Positions 7,432 through 13,196 of a DNA stretch of 18,225 nt are shown piece by piece. Within the stretch, counting starts at the first letter, position 1, and each line of letters starts with the position of its first letter. The DNA is from Rhodanobacter sp. UBA5168. GTDB lineage: Bacteria > Pseudomonadota > Gammaproteobacteria > Xanthomonadales > Rhodanobacteraceae. Under the pieces are notes generated by a model, which saw nothing but the letters and a program-made list of their open reading frames with translations, was not told the DNA's origin and ran no database searches. The position numbers were made by a program, and so were the translations under genes. The stretch is taken from positions 8,010 through 26,234 of the forward strand of contig DHXA01000066.1 in assembly GCA_002413455.1 (NCBI GenBank), in the 5' to 3' direction.

Positions 7432-8751
7432 TCAGGCAGCAGCAGGGAAGAAGCGCGCCAGCAGGCGGTCGAGCAGCGCCAGCGCATCGGCCAGCGCATG
7501 GCTTTCGATCACCAGTGGCGGCGCCAGCAGCAGCAGGTTGCCGCGGCAGGCGAAGGACACGCCCTCGGCCATCGCCGCGTCGACCAGCGCGTTCAATGCG
7601 GGCGGCGTCTGCGGCCATGGCGCCAGTGGCTCGCGGGTGACACGGTCGGCGACGAGTTCGATCACCGCGAACAGGCCACGGCCGCCGCGGACATCGCCGA
7701 TCACCGCATGGCGCGACTGCAGGCTGTGCAGCTCGGCGAGCATCCAGCCGCCCAGGATGCGCGAGCGGGCGATCAGGCCTTCGTCCTCATACGCGCGCAG
7801 CGCCGCCAGACCGGCTGCACAGGACAGCGGATGCCCGCAGTAGGTCAGGCCGGTGTAAAGCATCTGGTGCTGCAGGCGCGCAGCGATCTGCGCCGACACC
7901 ATCACGGCGCCGAGCGGCAGGTGCGCGCCGGTCAGTCCCTTCGCCAGCGTCATCAGGTCGGGCTTGCCGGCGGCGCCGTGGCGCTGCCACGCAAACCATT
8001 CGCCGCAGCGGCCGAAGCCGCTCATCACTTCATCGGCGATCAGGTAGACGTCGCGCGCGCGAGTCGCTTCACGCAGGCCGGGCCAGTAGTTGTCCGGCGC
8101 CACGATGCCGTTGGTGCCGGCGTTGGGTTCCATCAGCACCGCGGCGATCGTCGCCGCGCCGTGCTGGTCGATCGCCTCCGCCACTGCCGCGACCGCGCGT
8201 TCGCCGCAGGTCTGCGCGTCGTCGCTGCCGAACGGGCAGCGATAGGTATCCGGTGGCGGCACGTGCAGCGCACCGAACGTTTCGGGGTCGATCTGCGAGC
8301 TGGTGCGCGCATCGCCGGACAGTGCCATGCAGGCGTAGCTGGCGCCGTGGTAGGAGCGATCGCGCGTGACGATATGCCCGCGCGGCTTGCCGCTGGCCTG
8401 GCGCGCGAACTTGACCGCGTGCTCGTTGGCATCCGCGCCGCCGAGGGTGAAGAACACGCGGCCGCCGTCGAAGCCGGCCTTCTCCAGCAGCGCCCCGGCC
8501 AGTTCCGCACGCGGCTGCGCGCCCCACGCCGAGGTAACGAAGCACAGCTGCTGCGCCTGCCGGCGGATCGCCTCGACCACGGCCGGGTGCTGGTGGCCGA
8601 GGTTGCTGCATTCGGCCAGGCTGCTCATGTCGAGGATGCGCCGGCCATCCTCGAGATCGAGGTACGCGCCGGTGCCGCCGACCACGGTCGGCGCGTGCCA
8701 TGCCGATTGCATGCACCAGCTGTGCAGGACGCTCTCGCGTTCGTTCGCCAC
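7432..8751 (-). CDS. Class III (PLP) aminotransferase, taurine/beta-amino-acid aminotransferase-like
   Basis: 439 aa from a GTG at 8751. Class III aminotransferase: FTLGGADANEHAVKFAR, RDRSYHGASYACMALSGD, VLMEPNAGTNGIVAPDNYW, the PLP Asp in ADEVMSGFGRCGEWFAW and the Schiff-base lysine in LAKGLTGAHLPLGAV (residue 271 with this start). These blocks resemble taurine:2-oxoglutarate, taurine:pyruvate and beta-alanine aminotransferases, which act on amines beta to an acid group, unlike the second aminotransferase in this operon. I prefer the GTG because GAGGG (complement of 8759-8763) lies 7 nt upstream and the family homology begins just after it. A start at the ATG at 8811 (459 aa) would place both operator-like sites inside the gene. 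This is the promoter-proximal gene of the minus-strand operon. It probably makes the final deamination giving 3-oxoadipate (inference). Confidence 0.87.
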   Translation of the reverse strand: MANERESVLHSWCMQSAWHAPTVVGGTGAYLDLEDGRRILDMSSLAECSNLGHQHPAVVEAIRRQAQQLCFVTSAWGAQPRAELAGALLEKAGFDGGRVFFTLGGADANEHAVKFARQASGKPRGHIVTRDRSYHGASYACMALSGDARTSSQIDPETFGALHVPPPDTYRCPFGSDDAQTCGERAVAAVAEAIDQHGAATIAAVLMEPNAGTNGIVAPDNYWPGLREATRARDVYLIADEVMSGFGRCGEWFAWQRHGAAGKPDLMTLAKGLTGAHLPLGAVMVSAQIAARLQHQMLYTGLTYCGHPLSCAAGLAALRAYEDEGLIARSRILGGWMLAELHSLQSRHAVIGDVRGGRGLFAVIELVADRVTREPLAPWPQTPPALNALVDAAMAEGVSFACRGNLLLLAPPLVIESHALADALALLDRLLARFFPAAA

Positions 8752-8773
8752 GCGTATACCCTCGAATCCGTTT

Positions 8774-8788
8774 GTTCGGTAATCGCAC
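8774..8788. promoter_or_regulatory. PcaR/PcaU-type operator-like 15-mer, site 1
   Basis: GTTCGGTAATCGCAC in the 104-bp divergent gap between the aminotransferase operon and the IclR-type regulator gene. It differs at one base from GTTCGATAATCGCAC, the site I remember being described for PcaR in Pseudomonas pca promoters. Position, regulator family and motif agree, so it is likely the binding site through which the adjacent regulator controls the catabolic operon and itself. Recall of the motif is from memory. Confidence 0.6.
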
Positions 8789-8792
8789 AACA

Positions 8793-8807
8793 ATTCGTAT
8801 TGCGAAC
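8793..8807. promoter_or_regulatory. Second PcaR-type operator-like 15-mer, site 2
   Basis: ATTCGTATTGCGAAC, whose complement reads GTTCGCAATACGAAT, so it shares GTTCG-N5-CG-N-A-pyrimidine with site 1 but in the opposite orientation. The start-to-start distance is 19 bp, roughly two helical turns, compatible with cooperative binding of IclR-family dimers. The site precedes a weak possible -35 (TTGAAA, 8812-8817) for the regulator gene; I see no convincing -10 on either strand. Confidence 0.5.
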
Positions 8808-8855
8808 CCATTTGAAAACTTCTACGCTCGGGCTGTCAATGGAAATCCGTGGCGT

Positions 8856-9674
8856 ATGGCATCGACCTCCTTCGAACAGAGTGCGGATTACGTGCAATCG
8901 CTGGCGCGCGGCCTGCGCGTGCTGCGCGCCTTCGATCGCGAGCTGCCCGGACCGAGCCTGTCCGAGGTCGCCGAGCGCACCGGCCTGTCGCGTGCGGCGG
9001 TGCGCCGCTCGTTGCTGACCCTGCAGCACCTGGGCTACGTCGGCAGCCGCGACCGGAAATTTTTCCTGACCCCGCGCGTGCTGGAGCTTGGCTACAGCTA
9101 CCTCAGTTCGCTGGATCTGACCGAGTTGGCGCAGCAGAGCCTTGAACAGCTGTCGCAGCGCGTGGGCGAGTCGTGCTCGATGGCGGTGCTGGATGGCAAC
9201 GAGATCGTCTACGTGCTGCGTGTGCCGGTGCGCCGGGTGATGAGCGTGGCCTTGGGAGTGGGCGCGCGCCTGCCCGCGTTCGCCACCTCGCTGGGGCGGG
9301 TGATCCTGGCGGATCTGCCCGATACCGAGCTGGCCACCTGGCTGCGCGGCCAGAAATTTCGTGCCTATACGCCGCATACGATCCATACCGCCAGCGCGCT
9401 GAAGGCGGAGCTGCTGCGCGTACGCGAGCAGGGTCATGCACTGGCTTCGCGTGAACTCGAGCCCGGACTTTGCTCGATTGCGGTGCCGATCCGCGCCGGC
9501 GATAGCCGCGTCGTGGCCGCGCTGAACATCGGCATGCCGTACAGCGACGAAGCCCCGGCGCGTGCGGTGAAGCAGATGTTGCCGGCCCTGCGCGAGGCGC
9601 AACACGCGATCGAGCAGGCGATCCGCCGCGGTGGCTGGCTGCCGCACATGGCGATGAAGAGCGTCTATGACTAG
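8856..9674 (+). CDS. pcaR: IclR-family transcriptional regulator, PcaR/PcaU/PobR subgroup
   Basis: 272 aa. Residues about 10-75 form the winged helix-turn-helix: YVQSLARGLRVLRAF, then PSLSEVAERTGLSRAAVRRSLLTLQHLGYV with the recognition helix around 44-57. The effector-binding domain follows (MAVLDGNEIVYVLRVPVRRVMSVALGVGARLPAFATSLGRVILA ... ELEPGLCSIAVPI). The pattern matches PcaR of Pseudomonas putida, which senses 3-oxoadipate. I chose the ATG at 8856, preceded by GGAAA 10 nt upstream; the longer open frame from 8700 would run through the divergent promoter and into the aminotransferase gene. The stop overlaps the pcaF start by 8 nt, so regulator and thiolase are one transcription unit. The regulator probably responds to 3-oxoadipate made by the divergent operon; whether it activates or represses cannot be read here. 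Confidence 0.9.
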   Translation: MASTSFEQSADYVQSLARGLRVLRAFDRELPGPSLSEVAERTGLSRAAVRRSLLTLQHLGYVGSRDRKFFLTPRVLELGYSYLSSLDLTELAQQSLEQLSQRVGESCSMAVLDGNEIVYVLRVPVRRVMSVALGVGARLPAFATSLGRVILADLPDTELATWLRGQKFRAYTPHTIHTASALKAELLRVREQGHALASRELEPGLCSIAVPIRAGDSRVVAALNIGMPYSDEAPARAVKQMLPALREAQHAIEQAIRRGGWLPHMAMKSVYD

Positions 9675-10860
9675 CGCCTGGCTGGTCGACGCGACGCGCA
9701 CTCCGTTCGGCCGCCTTGGTGGTTCGTTGGCCGGCGTGCGTGCCGACGATCTTGCGGCGTTGCCTATCGCCGCACTGATGGCGCGCCATCCGGCGCTGGA
9801 CTGGGCGATGCTGGACGAAGTGGTACTGGGCTGCGCCAACCAGTCCGGCGAGGACAATCGCAACGTGGCGCGCATGGCGGTGCTGCTGTGCGGCCTGCCC
9901 GAAAGCATTCCCGCGGTCACCGTGAACCGCTTGTGCGCCTCCGGCCTGGAAGCGATCGGCCAGGCGGCGCGCGCGATTGCCTGCGGCGAGGCCGAGCTGA
10001 TCGTCGCCGGTGGTGTCGAAAGCATGACCCGCGCGCCCTACGTGATGGCCAAGGCCAGCGGTGCGCTCGCCCGCGACCAGCAGCTGGAGGACACCACACT
10101 GGGCTGGCGCCTGGTCAATCCGCGGATGCAGATGCTGCACGGCATCGACTCGATGACGCAGACCGCCGAGAACCTCGCACGCGAGCACGGCGTCGACCGC
10201 GACAGCCAGGACGCCTATGCGTTGCGCAGCCAGCAGCGCGCGGCGAACGCACAGCGACGGGGCTGGCTGGCGGAGGAAATCACCGCCGTGCAGGTCGGAG
10301 GGGCGGTCGTCGAACGGGTCGATCAACATCCACGCCCGGATACCACGGCGGCGCAACTGGCAGTGCTGAAGCCGCTGCTCGGGGCCGGCACCAGCATCAC
10401 CGCCGGCAACGCATCGGGCCTCAACGACGGCGCCGCCGCCGTGCTGCTGGCGTCGGAATCAGCGCTCAGGCGACACAACCTGCAGCCGCTGGCGCGCATC
10501 GTCGGCATGGCCTCGGCGGGTGTGGCGCCGCGGGTGATGGGCATCGGTCCGGTGCCGGCCATCGGCAAGTTGCTCACACGCGCTGGCCTGCGCCTGTCGG
10601 ACTTCGACCGCATCGAGATCAACGAGGCTTTCGCCGCGCAGGTGCTGGCCTGCACGCGTGCACTCGACCTGCCCGATGATGCCGATCACGTCAATGCCAG
10701 TGGTGGAGCGATTGCGCTTGGCCACCCGCTTGGCGCCAGCGGCGCGCGCCTGGCGATGACGGCCGCGTTCGCGCTGCGCCGCCATCAACAACGTCGCGCG
10801 CTGGTCAGTCTGTGCGTCGGCGTTGGCCAGGGCGTGGCCCTGGCCATGGAGCGACCATGA
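9667..10860 (+). CDS. pcaF: 3-oxoadipyl-CoA thiolase (beta-ketoadipyl-CoA thiolase)
   Basis: 397 aa. Cleaves 3-oxoadipyl-CoA with CoA to succinyl-CoA and acetyl-CoA, in the cytoplasm. It lines up along its full length with PcaF/PaaJ as I remember them: RTPFGRLGGSLAGVRADDLAALPI at the start, VVLGCANQSGEDNRNVARMA, active-site Cys90 in VNRLCASGLEAIG, NEAFAAQ at 319-325, His353 in GGAIALGHPLGASGARLA, and Cys383 in SLCVGVGQG. All catalytic residues are present. The ATG overlaps the end of the regulator gene by 8 nt. Distinctive PcaF blocks such as TTLGWRLVNPRM make a 3-oxoadipyl-CoA rather than an acetoacetyl-CoA substrate likely. It is the natural partner of CatIJ encoded on the other strand, although no upstream aromatic pathway gene is visible in the window. 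Confidence 0.93.
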   Translation: MTSAWLVDATRTPFGRLGGSLAGVRADDLAALPIAALMARHPALDWAMLDEVVLGCANQSGEDNRNVARMAVLLCGLPESIPAVTVNRLCASGLEAIGQAARAIACGEAELIVAGGVESMTRAPYVMAKASGALARDQQLEDTTLGWRLVNPRMQMLHGIDSMTQTAENLAREHGVDRDSQDAYALRSQQRAANAQRRGWLAEEITAVQVGGAVVERVDQHPRPDTTAAQLAVLKPLLGAGTSITAGNASGLNDGAAAVLLASESALRRHNLQPLARIVGMASAGVAPRVMGIGPVPAIGKLLTRAGLRLSDFDRIEINEAFAAQVLACTRALDLPDDADHVNASGGAIALGHPLGASGARLAMTAAFALRRHQQRRALVSLCVGVGQGVALAMERP

Positions 10861-11144
10861 GCCATGCAATGACCACCCGTCCGCTGCCCGTACTGTTGTG
10901 CGCGAATGCGGCAAAGCCCGCTCCCGTCGGCGGGCGCGCACGCGGACCGGACGAAGGCATCCCGGCCGATGCCTACTATCGGTCGCCGGGTTTCAGCTAT
11001 AGATTGGCGAAGGCTCTCCGAGGGTTGCCGTCGCCCATGCCACGCACCATGCCCCGTTGCCTACCCGATATGCCAGCCGACCGGTGCACGGCGAGGTGTC
11101 GCCGCCCTGCGATGCATCACGGCGGACGCGCGAAACATGACTGA
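10857..11144 (+). CDS. Possible 95-aa ORF between pcaF and the TPR-sulfotransferase gene (doubtful)
   Basis: 95 aa, unrecognised. The ATG overlaps the pcaF stop as ATGA, and its own stop overlaps the next gene's start by 8 nt, which is the geometry of a coupled gene. The sequence is rich in Pro, Arg, Ala and Cys, uses several rare-looking codons (AGA, AGG, CTA) and has no visible domain or membrane segment. Its 5' part contains a 6-bp stem-loop (10916-10935). It may equally be a non-coding 276-bp leader for the sulfotransferase gene. A TATAGA hexamer at 10998-11003 could be a -10 element, but I see no matching -35. Confidence 0.2.
   Translation: MSHAMTTRPLPVLLCANAAKPAPVGGRARGPDEGIPADAYYRSPGFSYRLAKALRGLPSPMPRTMPRCLPDMPADRCTARCRRPAMHHGGRAKHD
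10916..10935 (+). other. GC-rich stem-loop downstream of pcaF
   Basis: GCCCGC (10916-10921) and GCGGGC (10930-10935) form a perfect 6-bp stem around an 8-nt loop, 56 nt past the pcaF stop. No T-run follows, so it is at most a weak intrinsic terminator or a transcript-end stabiliser. Confidence 0.35.
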
Positions 11145-13161
11145 CACGACCGCGACCGGCACGCTGGAACAGGCTCTCGCTCACGCCGAACGCCTGCTCG
11201 ACAACGATCCGGTGCTGGCCGGTGTCCAGGCGGCGGAGATCCTCAAGGTGGCCGAGGGCCACCCAGTCGCGCTGCGGCTGCTGGCAGCGGCACAGGCGGC
11301 GCAGGGCGATTCCGCGGGCGCGATCGAGACTCTCGTGTCGTTGGCCGGGAGCCAGCCGAACTGGGCGCTTGCCCATCTCGATCTGGGCCTGGCGCTGGGC
11401 TCCATGGGTCGCGGCCAGGAAGCGATCGACGCGCTGCGCCGGGCGGTGGCGCTGAAACCGGACTTGCCGCAGGCCTGGCGCGCGCTTGGCGATCACCTGA
11501 TGGCAGCCGGCGACTTTGTCGCTGCCGATGTCGCCTATGCCAACCACGTGCGCCATTCCACCCGCGACCCGGGTTTGCTCAGCGCCGCCATCGCACTGGT
11601 GGAGAACCGCATCCCCGAGGCCGAAGCCCTGCTGCGCCGGCACCTGAAACAGGCGCCGACCGATGTCGCCGCGATCCGCATGTTCGCCGAGGTGGCTGTT
11701 CGCGTGGGCCGCAACGAGGAGGCCCAGCATCTGTTGGCGCGCTGCCTGGAGCTGGCGCCCAGCTTCCACGCCGCACGCCAGAACTACGCCCTGGTCCTGC
11801 ACCGGAGCAACCAGCCCGAGCAGGCGCTGGTCGAGGTCGAGCGTCTGCTGGCGGCGGATCCGGCCCATCCCGGCTACCGCAATCTGAAGGCGGTGGTGCT
11901 GTGCCGGATCGGCGATTACGAGCCGGCCATCGCCATCTACGCCGACCTGCTTGAACACTATCCAGGCAACCCGAAGGTCTGGATGAGCTATGGCCACGCA
12001 CTCAAGACGTCCGGCCACGGCGATCGCGCCATCGCCGCCTATCGACGCAGCCTGGCGCTGGAACCGTCCTTCGGCGAAGTCTGGTGGAGCCTGGCCAACC
12101 TCAAGACCTTCCGTTTCAACGCTGACGATCTCGCCGCGATGCGGCAGCAGCTGGCGCGTACCGGGCTGGGCGACGACGACCGGCTGCACCTGGAGTTCGC
12201 GATCGGCAAGGCGCTCGAGGATGAGGGCGCGTACGAATCCTCCTTCCACCATTACGCGCAAGGCAACGCGCTGCGCCGCACCCAGCTGCATTACAGCGCC
12301 GACGACACCAGCGCACGCGTGCAGCACATCCGCGATAACTACACACGCGATTTCTTCGCCGCGCGCGCGGGGAGCGGGTGTCAGGCGCGCGATCCGATCT
12401 TCATCGTCGGCCTGCCGCGCGCCGGTTCCACCCTGATCGAGCAGATCCTGTCCAGCCACAGCCAGGTGGAAGGCACGATGGAATTGCCTGAAGTCACCTC
12501 GATCACCCGCATGCTGCGCGGGCAGGGCGACGCCGACGGTGCCATGCCCTACCACGGCGCGCTCGCCGCGCTCGATGCCGACGCCCTGCGCGCCCTGGGC
12601 GAGCGCTACCTCGCCCACACCCGGATCCAGCGCAAGACCGCGGCGCCGTTGTTCATCGACAAGATGCCCAACAACTTCATGCACGTCGGCCTGATCCACC
12701 TGATGCTGCCGAACGCGACCATCATCGATGCGCGCCGACATCCGCTGGCCTGCTGTTTTTCCGGCTTCAAGCAGCACTTCGCGCGCGGACAGAGCTTCAG
12801 CTACCGCCTGGACGACATGGGCCGTTACTACCGCGACTATGTCGCGTTGATGGCGCATTTCGACAAGGTCTTGCCGGGGCGCATCCATCGCGTCATCTAC
12901 GAGCACATGGTCGAGGACACCGAAGGGGAGATTCGGCGTCTGCTCGACCATTGCGGCCTGCCGTTCGAGGAATCGTGTTTGCGGTTCTTCCAGAACGCGC
13001 GACCGGTACGCACGGCCAGTTCGGAACAGGTGCGCCGGCCGATCTACCGTGAAGGCGTGGATCACTGGAAGCACTACGCGCCATGGCTGGCGCCACTGGA
13101 GCAGGCGTTGGGGGCGGTGCTCGGGCGATATCCCGACGTGCCGGAATCTGAAGCGATGTAG
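11137..13161 (+). CDS. TPR-repeat protein with C-terminal sulfotransferase domain
   Basis: 674 aa. Residues about 1-350 are tandem tetratricopeptide repeats (for example WALAHLDLGLALGSMGRGQEAIDALRRAVALKPD and VWMSYGHALKTSGHGDRAIAAYRRSLALEPSFGEVWW). Residues about 418-660 form a sulfotransferase domain: the 5'-phosphosulfate loop of PAPS binding is FIVGLPRAGSTLIEQILSSH near 420-440, and IIDARRHPLACCFSGFKQ near 526-543 corresponds to the 3'-phosphate-binding region. No signal peptide is seen, so it is probably cytoplasmic. The start was placed at 11137, where the TPR-like sequence begins; the frame is open back to 10906, but that part is Arg/Pro-rich shadow of the pcaF-proximal region. No strong Shine-Dalgarno is evident. 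It lies 35 nt before a TonB receptor gene, a pairing I recall as common in Sphingomonadales and Xanthomonadales but without settled function. The acceptor is unknown. Confidence 0.87.
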   Translation: MTDTTATGTLEQALAHAERLLDNDPVLAGVQAAEILKVAEGHPVALRLLAAAQAAQGDSAGAIETLVSLAGSQPNWALAHLDLGLALGSMGRGQEAIDALRRAVALKPDLPQAWRALGDHLMAAGDFVAADVAYANHVRHSTRDPGLLSAAIALVENRIPEAEALLRRHLKQAPTDVAAIRMFAEVAVRVGRNEEAQHLLARCLELAPSFHAARQNYALVLHRSNQPEQALVEVERLLAADPAHPGYRNLKAVVLCRIGDYEPAIAIYADLLEHYPGNPKVWMSYGHALKTSGHGDRAIAAYRRSLALEPSFGEVWWSLANLKTFRFNADDLAAMRQQLARTGLGDDDRLHLEFAIGKALEDEGAYESSFHHYAQGNALRRTQLHYSADDTSARVQHIRDNYTRDFFAARAGSGCQARDPIFIVGLPRAGSTLIEQILSSHSQVEGTMELPEVTSITRMLRGQGDADGAMPYHGALAALDADALRALGERYLAHTRIQRKTAAPLFIDKMPNNFMHVGLIHLMLPNATIIDARRHPLACCFSGFKQHFARGQSFSYRLDDMGRYYRDYVALMAHFDKVLPGRIHRVIYEHMVEDTEGEIRRLLDHCGLPFEESCLRFFQNARPVRTASSEQVRRPIYREGVDHWKHYAPWLAPLEQALGAVLGRYPDVPESEAM

Positions 13162-13196
13162 CACGTTCGATTGTCGTCACTTTGAGGGAGGGGCAA

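Noticed and set aside
7422..7499. N-terminal extension of the aldehyde dehydrogenase by 26 residues
   Set aside because: Lies inside the upstream aminotransferase gene. The ATG at 7421 has a TGAGGA Shine-Dalgarno and fits the P5CDH-family length.
2843..8751. Reading the operon as simple GABA or proline degradation
   Set aside because: Aminotransferase plus ALDH alone would fit, but catIJ and pcaF have no role in those routes, and no proline dehydrogenase gene or clear succinate-semialdehyde dehydrogenase is present.
8812..8840. TTGAAA with GTCAAT 17 bp downstream as the pcaR promoter
   Set aside because: The -35 is fair, but the -10 matches the consensus at only three positions, so it is mentioned but not listed as a promoter.
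10993..13164. A 723-codon open frame on the minus strand opposite the TPR-sulfotransferase gene
   Set aside because: Antisense shadow of a clear TPR-sulfotransferase gene. Composition is rich in Gln, Arg, Val and Ala with no domain.
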